Shown here one piece after another: positions 1-7,195 of a stretch of DNA of 64,000 bases. The notes beneath the pieces were generated by a model. The model made no database searches. It was not told the origin of the DNA and saw nothing but the letters and a program-made list of their open reading frames with translations. The stretch spans positions 7,006,001-7,070,000 of the forward strand of contig NZ_WING01000001.1 in assembly GCF_009793335.1 (NCBI RefSeq), given 5' to 3'. The DNA comes from Actinomadura sp. J1-007 (GTDB lineage Bacteria; Actinomycetota; Actinomycetes; Streptosporangiales; Streptosporangiaceae). The position numbers were made by a program, and so were the translations under genes. Every line of letters starts with the position of its first letter. Within the stretch, counting starts at the first letter, position 1.

Positions 1-609
1 GCGCGCCCCGAGCAGGCGAAGCCCGCCACGCTGGATCTGCTGGACACCCTGGAGGGCGTCCCGGCGCTGGTCAGCGGCCGCCGCACGGACGTGCTCGCGT
101 GGAACCGGCTCGGCCACGCGCTGTTCGCCGCGCATGTGGACCCCGGCAGCCCCCGGCGCGCGGCGGAGCGGCCCAACCTCGCCCGGATGGTCTTCCTCGA
201 TCCGCACACCCGCGAGCTGTACGCCGACTGGACGGCGAAGGCGAAGGCCGTCGTCGAGAACCTGCGCATGGTCGCGGGCCGGTTCCCCGACGACACGCTG
301 CTGACCTCGCTGATCGGCGAGCTCACGGTCAAGAGCCCCGAGTTCGCCGCGATGTGGACCGACCACCGGGTCCGTCCCTGCGCGCTCGGCAGGTACGAGA
401 TGCGCCACCCCCTCGTCGGCACGCTCACCGTGACGCAGCAGAGCGTGCACCTCCCGCAGGCCGAGGACCAGCACCTGGTGATGGCCGTCACCGAGCCCGG
501 CTCGCCGTCGCGGGAGGCCGTGACCCTGCTGGCCCAGGCCACCGCCCGTCCCCGTTCCGCCGTACGACCCGAAGCCGCCCGCGAGGAACGTCCCGCGGCC
601 CGCCCCTGA
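1..609 (+). CDS. XRE-family regulator, MmyB-like ligand-binding domain (5' end outside window)
   Basis: The frame is open from base 1, so 202 residues of the C-terminal part are visible and the N-terminal helix-turn-helix lies outside the window. The text around residues 20-40 (P-A-L-V-x-G-R-R-x-D-V-L-A-W-N) is the hallmark of the MmyB-like ligand-binding domain found in many actinomycete XRE regulators. The later segment with MVFLDPxTRELYxDW and the final VTEPGSPS region fit the same family. Such proteins are cytoplasmic DNA-binding regulators, often acting on an adjacent divergent gene. The target cannot be inferred here because the upstream side is missing. The family call is secure; the ligand is unknown. 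Confidence 0.85.
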   Translation, partial: ARPEQAKPATLDLLDTLEGVPALVSGRRTDVLAWNRLGHALFAAHVDPGSPRRAAERPNLARMVFLDPHTRELYADWTAKAKAVVENLRMVAGRFPDDTLLTSLIGELTVKSPEFAAMWTDHRVRPCALGRYEMRHPLVGTLTVTQQSVHLPQAEDQHLVMAVTEPGSPSREAVTLLAQATARPRSAVRPEAAREERPAARP

Positions 610-658
610 CCGCGATCGGCTCGAAGCGCGGCAGGCGATCGGGGCCGGAGACGCGAAA

Positions 659-684
659 GCCGCCCCGGCCTCGGGCGGGGCGGC
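659..684. terminator. Hairpin between convergent genes
   Basis: A perfect 9-bp inverted repeat (GCCGCCCCG at 659-667, CGGGGCGGC at 676-684) with an 8-nt loop lies between the converging regulator gene and the minus-strand secreted-protein gene. It probably acts as a bidirectional terminator. There is no T-tract, as is common in high-GC actinomycetes. Confidence 0.6.
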
Positions 685-711
685 CTCCGCGGACCGGTCA
701 GCGCGCCGCGC

Positions 712-1125
712 TCAGGCGCACTTCTTGATCGACTTGTTGGTGTTCTTCCAGAACGCCTGCTTGCGCTCGCTGAAGCGTCCGTGGTCCTTGTCGTAGAGCT
801 CCAGGACGAACTGGAAGCAGTGGTTCTCGGCGAGCTCGTAGGGCTGGCCGTTCCGTGCGCCGACGAGCCGACAGTCGCTCTTGCCGACCGCCTCGATCTT
901 GTACTCGAAGCGCTTCTTGGTCCAGTTGGTCACGTAGACGACGGCCCTCTTGCCGTCGGCCTTGGAGTCGCAGACCTTGACCGAGTCGCCGTTGGGCCAG
1001 AACTGCAGCCATCCGCCGGAGTTGGTCATGCGGTGGTAGATCTTGTCCGCGTGCGCGGGCGTCGCCGCGAACGCGGGCGCGAGCACCACGACCCCGGCGC
1101 ACAGAGCCATTGCCAGCCGTTTCAT
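712..1125 (-). CDS. Small secreted protein of unknown function
   Basis: A 137-aa protein whose ATG at 1125 is preceded by GGGAGGCGAC. It begins with a classic Sec signal peptide: MKR, a hydrophobic stretch, then a TPAHA-type cleavage site near residue 26. The mature part is about 111 residues, basic and rich in aromatic residues. It contains four cysteines (around residues 53, 86, 104 and 136) that could form two disulfides. I recognise no family. Longer overlapping minus-strand frames are shadows; the signal peptide and ribosome site decide this frame. The gene appears monocistronic, with a hairpin after it. Confidence 0.75.
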   Translation of the reverse strand: MKRLAMALCAGVVVLAPAFAATPAHADKIYHRMTNSGGWLQFWPNGDSVKVCDSKADGKRAVVYVTNWTKKRFEYKIEAVGKSDCRLVGARNGQPYELAENHCFQFVLELYDKDHGRFSERKQAFWKNTNKSIKKCA

Positions 1126-1229
1126 GCCGTCGCCTCCCGTGCGTGGAATTACGGTCGTGCATAGCCAAGCGGCTCCGGCCCGCGAACGACTCCCACCTTC
1201 AGGTGATCTTGCCGGCCCCGTTCTGGTAC

Positions 1230-2720
1230 CTACGAAGGATCGTGTGCGGCGGCGCCCTGCCGGCCCGCCGACCGTCCGCGCGGTCCGTCCCCGGCGGCGC
1301 GCGTGGAACGGGGGAGCAGCGGGGTGAGCAGGGCGGCCAGGAGGAAGACCGCGGCGTTGTACCAGAAGGTGGTGGACGCCGAGTCGTACATGCGGGACGC
1401 GGCCTCCGGCCCGCCGCCGGTCAGGGCGAACTGGACGGTGCCGACGACCGCGATCCCCGCGGCCGCGCCGAGCTGGAGCACCGCGTTCGTCACGCCGGAT
1501 CCGGCGCCCGCGTCGCGTTCGGGGACGCCGGCGAGGACGACGCCGGTCAGGATCGACACGCACAGGCCCATGCCGAGGCCCATGACCGCGATCGGCGCGG
1601 CGACCTGCCAGAGGGCGATCCCCGGCCCGGCGGCGTTCATGACCGCGATGAGCAGCACCACTCCGGCGGTCATCACCGCCAGCCCCGCGCCGGTCAGCCG
1701 CCGTCCATGGACGGCGCCGTAGCGCTGGGCGAAGCCCGTGGTGAGCAGGATGCCCACCGGGTAGCCGAGGCCCGCGAGCGCGGTGCGCAGCGGCGACCAG
1801 CCGAGGCCGAGCTGGAGCGCGTAGCTGAGCACCAGGAAGAACGAGGCGAGCCCGGAGAAGACCGCGAGCAGCACGACCAGCCCGAGGACGAACGGCTTCT
1901 GGCGCAGCAGCGCCGGCGGGACGAGCGCCGAACCGTCCGCCCGGTCGCGCCGCCGCTGCGCCGCGCCGAACAGCAGGAGCAGCGGCGCCGACGCCGCGAG
2001 CAGCGCGAGCATCCAGACCGGCCAGCCCTGCTCGCGGCCCTGGATCAGCGGGTACATCACCGCGAACGACGCGGCGGCGATCAGCGCGACGCCCGGCAGG
2101 TCGAGCCGGAGCCGACCCGCGGCCCTGGACTCGGGCATCAGCCACAGGGCGCCGAGGAACGCCGCCACGCCGAGCGGCACGTTGACGTAGAAGATCGCGC
2201 GCCAGTGCAGGCCGAGCACGTCGTACTCGGTGAACAGCGCGCCGAGCAGGGGCCCGCCGACGTTGGCGAGGCTGAGGACGGTGCCGTAGACGGCGAACGC
2301 CCTGGGTCGTTCGCGGGGCGCGAAGACGATCATCACGACGGAGAGCACCTGCGGCACCATGAGCCCCGCCATGAGCCCTTGGAGCAGCCGGGACGCGATC
2401 AGCACCTCGGCGTTCGGCGCGGCGCCGCAGGCGGCGGAGGCCAGGGTGAACCCGGCGATGCCGACGAGGAAGACCCGCTTGCGGCCGTAGACGTCGCCGA
2501 GCCTGCCGCCGGGGATCAGCGCGAGGGCGAACGCGAGCGAGTACCCGGCGAGCACCCACTGGGCCGCCGCGTACCCCGCGCCGAGATCGTCCTGCACGCG
2601 CGGCATCGCGATGCTGACGATCGTGCCGTCCACCAGGTCCATGAACGCCGCCGCGAGGACGACGGCGAACGCGGGCCAGCGGTGCTGGGCGGCGCGCCGC
2701 GCCGTCCGGTCGTCGGTCAT
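1230..2720 (-). CDS. MFS drug transporter, DHA2/EmrB-QacA type
   Basis: A 496-aa integral membrane protein with about 14 hydrophobic segments, the size and topology of the DHA2 (14-TMS) proton-drug antiporters. Motif A appears as GGRLGDVYGRKRVFL near residues 71-85. The motif-C-like region is around LSLANVGGPLLGALF, and the early D-G-T-I-V-S-I-A-M-P motif of the family is at residues 30-40. The ATG at 2720 follows a near-perfect AAGGAGGTGAGGGGC ribosome site, so longer upstream starts are rejected. The gene is divergent from a MarR gene 79 bp away and is probably repressed by it through the palindromes between them. The family predicts efflux of a small lipophilic compound; the substrate is not evident. 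Confidence 0.93.
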   Translation of the reverse strand: MTDDRTARRAAQHRWPAFAVVLAAAFMDLVDGTIVSIAMPRVQDDLGAGYAAAQWVLAGYSLAFALALIPGGRLGDVYGRKRVFLVGIAGFTLASAACGAAPNAEVLIASRLLQGLMAGLMVPQVLSVVMIVFAPRERPRAFAVYGTVLSLANVGGPLLGALFTEYDVLGLHWRAIFYVNVPLGVAAFLGALWLMPESRAAGRLRLDLPGVALIAAASFAVMYPLIQGREQGWPVWMLALLAASAPLLLLFGAAQRRRDRADGSALVPPALLRQKPFVLGLVVLLAVFSGLASFFLVLSYALQLGLGWSPLRTALAGLGYPVGILLTTGFAQRYGAVHGRRLTGAGLAVMTAGVVLLIAVMNAAGPGIALWQVAAPIAVMGLGMGLCVSILTGVVLAGVPERDAGAGSGVTNAVLQLGAAAGIAVVGTVQFALTGGGPEAASRMYDSASTTFWYNAAVFLLAALLTPLLPRSTRAAGDGPRGRSAGRQGAAAHDPS

Positions 2721-2749
2721 GCCCCTCACCTCCTTGCTAGGGTCCCGTT

Positions 2750-2790
2750 CAGTACAGAACAGATTAAGTACAATATGTACTGAGTACAGA
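2750..2790. promoter_or_regulatory. MarR-type operator region in divergent promoter
   Basis: The 79-bp gap between the efflux pump and the MarR gene contains a palindrome GTACA-ATA-TGTAC at 2768-2780. Further copies of AGTACAGAA stand on both sides (2751-2759 and 2784-2791). The patch is AT-rich against its surroundings and overlaps the presumed promoters of both genes, which suits autoregulated repression by the MarR protein. Confidence 0.7.
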
Positions 2791-2799
2791 AGGTATTGA

Positions 2800-3288
2800 A
2801 TGGGGGAGCGGGTGTCAACGGAGTCCCCGCGCGCGGCACTGGCCGCGGCGCTGTACGACGAGGAGCGGGCGGGCGCGACCGGCGCGGTGCTGTACCACGC
2901 CGCCGTCGCCGCCCATCTGAAGATCAACATCACCGACGTGAGCTGCGTCGGCGTGCTGGACAAGGAGGGGCCCATGACCGCCGGACGGCTCGCCCAGCGC
3001 GTCGGGGTCTCCCGCGGCGGCCCGGTCACCGCGATGATCGACCGGCTGGAGAGCGCCGGCTTCCTGCGCAGGCGCCGCGATCCGGTCGACCGCCGGCGGG
3101 TCCTGATCGAACTCGTCCGGGAGGACGCCTACCAGCGCCTGCAACGCTCGCTCGGCGGCCTCACCGGCCGCTACACCGAGCTCATCGGCGGCTACACCGA
3201 GGACGAGCTGCGGCTGCTCCTGGACTTCTCCCGGCGCACCAACGAGATCCTGCACGAGCAGACCACAGCTCTCCAGGCCGACCGCTGA
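2800..3288 (+). CDS. MarR-family transcriptional regulator
   Basis: A 162-aa winged-helix regulator. The recognition region reads MTAGRLAQRVGVSRGGPVTAMIDRLE (about residues 60-85) and the wing carries R-R-R-D-P-x-D-R-R-R, the standard MarR signature. The ATG at 2800 has AAGG upstream. A GTG at 2812 with GGGGGAG before it is an alternative start that would shorten the protein by four residues. The gene is divergent from the DHA2 pump, the usual pairing for MarR-controlled efflux, so it probably represses both genes and is released by a pump substrate. Confidence 0.9.
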   Translation: MGERVSTESPRAALAAALYDEERAGATGAVLYHAAVAAHLKINITDVSCVGVLDKEGPMTAGRLAQRVGVSRGGPVTAMIDRLESAGFLRRRRDPVDRRRVLIELVREDAYQRLQRSLGGLTGRYTELIGGYTEDELRLLLDFSRRTNEILHEQTTALQADR

Positions 3289-3312
3289 CCCCGCCGGCAC
3301 TCCTGACGCGGC

Positions 3313-3354
3313 GTCCCCGCCCGGTGTCCCCGCCCGGCGTCCCTGCCCGGCGTC
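3313..3354. repeat. Three 14-bp tandem repeats
   Basis: GTCCCCGCCCGGTG and two near-copies (GTCCCCGCCCGGCG, GTCCCTGCCCGGCG) lie head-to-tail in the 142-bp gap between the MarR gene and the next gene. No function is evident. Confidence 0.6.
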
Positions 3355-3430
3355 CGCGGGCCGTTCCCTCGCGCGTGACTCCCCGGGATGGTAGGAACCG
3401 TCGTACAACAAGGACTCCTGGGAGGCCGCG

Positions 3431-3994
3431 GTGGCGGATCCGTTGACGTTGTCCGTGCTCGGCGGGGCGGTGCTGACGCAGGGTGTGTCGTTCGTGTACG
3501 ACCAGGCGGGCGAGCTCCTGCGGCGCCGCCGGGAGCGGCGCGAGGCCGGCGGGGAGCCCGAGGCGGCCGAGCCGGTGGAGGCTGGCGCCGAGGTCCTCGC
3601 GGGCCGTCCCGCGCCGCTCGTCGCCGACCCCGCCGCGCTGGACGTCGTGGCGGGGGAGATGGCCCGGCTGCGCCGGGAGCTGTCCGGCTACGCCGACGGC
3701 GTCGAGGAGATCACACCGGGCGACCGGGACCTGCTGGTCACCGTGGACGCGCTGCGCGGCCTGCTGGAGGCGGTGTACGGGCAGCGCCTCACCTTCCGCG
3801 GGGAGGACCGCGAGCCGTCCGGTCCCGTCGTCGAGGGCAGCGTCGACGTCGGTACGGTCCTCGGCCGGGCGGTGGCCGTGCGCGGCGGCGAGGTGTCGGG
3901 GCGCGCGCACGTGCGCGGCGAGGGACGGGCCGAACGGGTCGAGGGCGGCGGCGAGTTCGTCGGCGTCGACATCGACCGGATCGACGGTCGGTGA
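3431..3994 (+). CDS. Hypothetical partner protein of a STAND NTPase
   Basis: A 187-aa protein from GTG at 3431 with GGGAGG upstream. The N-terminal 25 residues are hydrophobic/amphipathic (V-L-G-G-A-V-L-T-Q-G-V-S-F-V-Y) and run into a highly basic patch (LLRRRRERREAGG). A charged helical region follows, then a Gly/Val-rich C-terminal third of regularly alternating short strands. The last residues, RVEGGGEFVGVDIDRIDG, resemble a segment inside the next gene's product (RVDGSVVGVQIDRL). The stop overlaps the GTG of the NTPase gene (GTGA), implying translational coupling. I recognise no named family. It may be an effector or adaptor working with the NTPase, but this is inference. Confidence 0.8.
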   Translation: MADPLTLSVLGGAVLTQGVSFVYDQAGELLRRRRERREAGGEPEAAEPVEAGAEVLAGRPAPLVADPAALDVVAGEMARLRRELSGYADGVEEITPGDRDLLVTVDALRGLLEAVYGQRLTFRGEDREPSGPVVEGSVDVGTVLGRAVAVRGGEVSGRAHVRGEGRAERVEGGGEFVGVDIDRIDGR

Positions 3995-6654
3995 CCTCGC
4001 GCATGGACCTCGCCGAGCTGCTGTTCGAGGAGGTCGTCCGGGGCGCGCTGGACCACGGCTTCGTGGAGCGGGCCTGGCTGGCCGACCTCGTGCAGGCCCA
4101 CCTCGACGACCCGGGCTGCCGGTTCGTCCTGCTCCAGGGCGGGCCGGGCACCGGCAAGACGTCGTTCGCGGCGTGGCTGGCGCGGCGGTACGAGCTGTCG
4201 CCGCGCTACTTCGTCCGCCGCGACAGCACCGGGACGCTGGCGGCGGGCGACGCCCGTTCGGTGCTGCTGCGGGTGGGCCACCAGCTCGCCGCGCTCGCCC
4301 CCGGCGTCATGGGCCGGGAGGTCACCGCGGAGGTCGAGCAGCGGGTCGGGGAGGTGGCCCCGGACGGCACGGTGATCGGCGTCCGCATCGGGCTGCTCCA
4401 GGCGTCGCCGTTCCGCGGCACCGCCCTGCGCGTGGCGCAGAGCGCCGGACGGGTGGACGGCTCGGTCGTCGGCGTGCAGATCGACCGCCTGGTCACCGAT
4501 CCGCGCCTCCGCGACCTCGGCGACCTCCAGTACCTCGCGCTGCTGGACCCGGCGCTGGAACTCGCGCGCCGCGAGCCCGGCAGCCGCATCGTCCTCCTCC
4601 TCGACGCCGTGGACGAGGTCGGCCACCGGCCGGGCGGGGCCGGCGAGGACGTGCTGGACTGGCTCGCCCGGTGCCCGCGGCTGCCCGGCAACGTCCGCGT
4701 CGTCATCACCTCCCGCCCCGGCGAGCGGCTGCGCGGGCTGCGTACACGGCAGCGGGAGTGGCTGCGCGAGGAGACCATCACCGACTCGGCCGAACGGGTC
4801 GCGGGCGACCTGCGCGCCTACACGTCGGCCGCGCTGGACGACCCCGCAGTCGCGGCCGTCCTCAGCGCGCATCCGGCGGGCCCCGCGCGGCTCGCCAGGC
4901 GGATCGTCGAACGCGCCGACGGCAACTTCCTGTACCTCGTGCTGTGGGTCCAGGCCCTGCGCCGGGCCGTCGCGGAGGGCGACGACCGGCGGCTCGCGGC
5001 GCTCACCGACTTCACCGCGCTCCCCAGCGGGCTGACCGGCATCTACGAGTGCTTCCTCACCCTCGTCCACGACGCCGTGCGGCTGGCCAACGGGCCGGGC
5101 TGGCGGCGCGTGTGGCGCGAGGCGCACCGCCCGCTGCTGGGCGCCCTCGCGGTGGCGCGGGGCCCGCTCACCCTCGCGGGCCTCGCCCGCGCGGCGGGCC
5201 TGTCGCCCGACGACCCGCTGCTGCCGGAGGCGCTGGGCGATCTCGCGGAGTTCCTGATCAAGGAAGGGGGAGGGCTGCGGCTGTGCCACGCCAGTCTGGG
5301 AGAGTTCCTGACCGAGCCCCCCGCCCCCGACGAGAGACCTCCCTGGTACGTGAACCCCTTTCAGAGCAACCTCGACCTCGCCCGCCGGTACGTCGACGCG
5401 TTCGGGACGTCCTGGCAGGACTGCGACGACGGCTACGCCCTGGCGAACACCGCGTCCCACGGCGTGCGCGCCGTCGAGGAGGCCCGGACGGACGCCGAAC
5501 GCTCCCGCGCCGCCGGACTGGTCGCCTCCCTGCTGTCCGACCCGTCGTACGGCCTGGCCAAGGCGGCGCGGCTCGGCACCGAGGAGATGCTCCTCGACTA
5601 CGTCGCGGCCCACGCCGCGCTCGACCGCGCCGCGCCCGAGCACCGCGAGGCGCTCGTGCGCGGCCTCGCGTCCGCGGTCGCCGCCCGCGCCGCCGCGACG
5701 GACGAGCACCTGCCCGACGTCCTGCACTCCGTCCTCGGCTACCACGGGCGGGCCGGGCGCCTGAACGAGGCCGTGCTCGTCCACCTCACCGACGCCGCGA
5801 CGGTCGGCGAGTACGTCGCCGACCCCCGCAAGCTGATGCTCACGACGCTCGGCTTCGCGCACGGCAACGCGACCCGGCTGCGCCGCCTCGGCGACGAGGC
5901 CGGAGTACGGAAGGCCCGCGACATCCTCGAACGCGCCGTCTCCAGCACCGAGCGGCTCGGCGCGGACCTCGCCGGCGACGCCTCCGTGGACGGCCTGCTC
6001 TCCAGCATCTGCTACGACCTGGCGTACGTGCACTACCTGTACGGCGAGACGGCGGCGGCCGACGGGCTGTTCCGGCGCAGCGCCGAGGCGGCGGACCGGG
6101 CGGGCAACGCGACCGGCGCGTACATCTCGCGGCTGGTCGCCCTGCGCATGAACCTGTTCGCCGGAACGGTCGGCGCCGCGCGCTTCCGGGCGGACGTCGA
6201 GGAGGCGCGGACGTACTTCGCCGAACGGGCCGAAGGGCCGCACGCGCGACGCTGGGCCATGAACGTCCACCAGTACCTGATCGACCTCGCGGTGGAGACC
6301 GGCGACGCCGCTCTCGCCGGGGCCGAGCTCGAAGCGCTGGAGGAGGACGAGTGGCTCGCCCGCCTCGGCCGCGACGACCTGCTGCGCATCGCCCGCGCCC
6401 GCGTCGCGTTCACCCGCGGTGACCACGAACGGGCCGCCGCGCTCTACGGCGAGCACCTCGCCGGCGAGCTGACCGGCGACCCGTCCGGCAAGGAGGAACT
6501 GGCCCGCGACCTCCTCCACTACGGCCGGGCCCTCGCCGCGCTCGGGCGCGCCGCCGAGGCCCGCCGCGCGTGGGCGCAGGGCCTGCGATGCCCCGACCAC
6601 ACGGCGAACGGCCCGTGGAAGCACCGCATCGAACGCGAACTGTCCGCCCCGTGA
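3991..6654 (+). CDS. STAND/NACHT-like NTPase with helical-repeat C-terminus
   Basis: An 887-aa protein. Walker A is GGPGTGKTSF at residues 50-59 and Walker B is IVLLLDAVDE near 200-209, followed by a VVITSRPG sensor-like motif near 235-245. This is the STAND/NACHT arrangement of signal-transducing ATPases. Between the Walker motifs sits an unusual Val/Gly-rich insert with two copies of a GTVIGVRI / GSVVGVQI motif (about residues 121-136 and 151-169), also seen at the end of the preceding protein. The C-terminal ~450 residues are alpha-helical and TPR-like and would be the sensor. GTG 3991 overlaps the upstream stop; ATG 4003 is the alternative start. Many STAND proteins act in conflict or defence; the role here is not shown. 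Confidence 0.85.
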   Translation: MTSRMDLAELLFEEVVRGALDHGFVERAWLADLVQAHLDDPGCRFVLLQGGPGTGKTSFAAWLARRYELSPRYFVRRDSTGTLAAGDARSVLLRVGHQLAALAPGVMGREVTAEVEQRVGEVAPDGTVIGVRIGLLQASPFRGTALRVAQSAGRVDGSVVGVQIDRLVTDPRLRDLGDLQYLALLDPALELARREPGSRIVLLLDAVDEVGHRPGGAGEDVLDWLARCPRLPGNVRVVITSRPGERLRGLRTRQREWLREETITDSAERVAGDLRAYTSAALDDPAVAAVLSAHPAGPARLARRIVERADGNFLYLVLWVQALRRAVAEGDDRRLAALTDFTALPSGLTGIYECFLTLVHDAVRLANGPGWRRVWREAHRPLLGALAVARGPLTLAGLARAAGLSPDDPLLPEALGDLAEFLIKEGGGLRLCHASLGEFLTEPPAPDERPPWYVNPFQSNLDLARRYVDAFGTSWQDCDDGYALANTASHGVRAVEEARTDAERSRAAGLVASLLSDPSYGLAKAARLGTEEMLLDYVAAHAALDRAAPEHREALVRGLASAVAARAAATDEHLPDVLHSVLGYHGRAGRLNEAVLVHLTDAATVGEYVADPRKLMLTTLGFAHGNATRLRRLGDEAGVRKARDILERAVSSTERLGADLAGDASVDGLLSSICYDLAYVHYLYGETAAADGLFRRSAEAADRAGNATGAYISRLVALRMNLFAGTVGAARFRADVEEARTYFAERAEGPHARRWAMNVHQYLIDLAVETGDAALAGAELEALEEDEWLARLGRDDLLRIARARVAFTRGDHERAAALYGEHLAGELTGDPSGKEELARDLLHYGRALAALGRAAEARRAWAQGLRCPDHTANGPWKHRIERELSAP

Positions 6655-7195
6655 CGCTGAGGCGTCTCCGGGCCCATTCGGCGCAATCCTGCGACCGCTC
6701 ATCGCGCGGCGGTCACGGAAAGTAAACCCGCCGCGCTCTCGACGCTACGTTCGGTCCCGTCCGACGAGCGCCGCCGGGCCGGACGCGCCTCGCCAGGCGG
6801 GTACGGCGCGGAGGGCGCTCGCGGGTAGGGGAGATGGTCTCGACGGTGGGATCGGCGGGTGGCTCTTGTCCGGGCGTTCGGCGTCCGGCACGGCGGGCTC
6901 TGGCCTGGAAAGCACGGTGGGACGATGCGGCAGTACGGCAGGCGGCGAGGCGTCCGGCGGCGAGCCCGGCGCTGGGACTGGATGGCTCCCGTACGGCGGT
7001 GGTGGCGGCGCAACGGCACCCACCACCGGCAGCGAAGGTGGACCCGGCCCTGACGCCGCCCGCCCTCCTCACCTGAGCGGGACCCGGTTCCGGCCGGGCG
7101 GGCGTGTCCCCTGAACGAGGGACGTGCGCGTGCACGGGCGGTTACTTAGCGTTGTCGCCGGGTCGGGCGGTACGGCCCACGGAGGTGAGGACGCG
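6655..7195. other. Intergenic region upstream of the lasso cluster (541 bp)
   Basis: It holds a hairpin at 6704-6736 (9-bp arms GCGCGGCGG and CCGCCGCGC, 15-nt loop) that may terminate the NTPase transcript. I found no short frame with the lasso leader pattern and no RNA gene. The last ~80 bp before the cyclase should carry its promoter. A slightly AT-richer patch around 7138-7152 (GGTTACTTAGCG) could hold a -10 element, but this is weak. Confidence 0.4.
6704..6736 (+). terminator. Candidate terminator after the STAND NTPase gene
   Basis: Perfect 9-bp arms (6704-6712 and 6728-6736) around an AT-richer 15-nt loop, 50 bp past the NTPase stop. Confidence 0.45.

Noticed and set aside
3688..6702. 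1004-residue antisense frame across the STAND NTPase gene
   Set aside because: It is a codon-bias shadow: compositionally Arg/Gly/Asp-rich, with no motifs, and opposite a gene with clear Walker motifs.
6834..7114. Short frames upstream of the lasso cyclase as possible extra precursors
   Set aside because: None contains the Y-x-x-P...G-x-F-x-x-x-T leader pattern or a fitting core.
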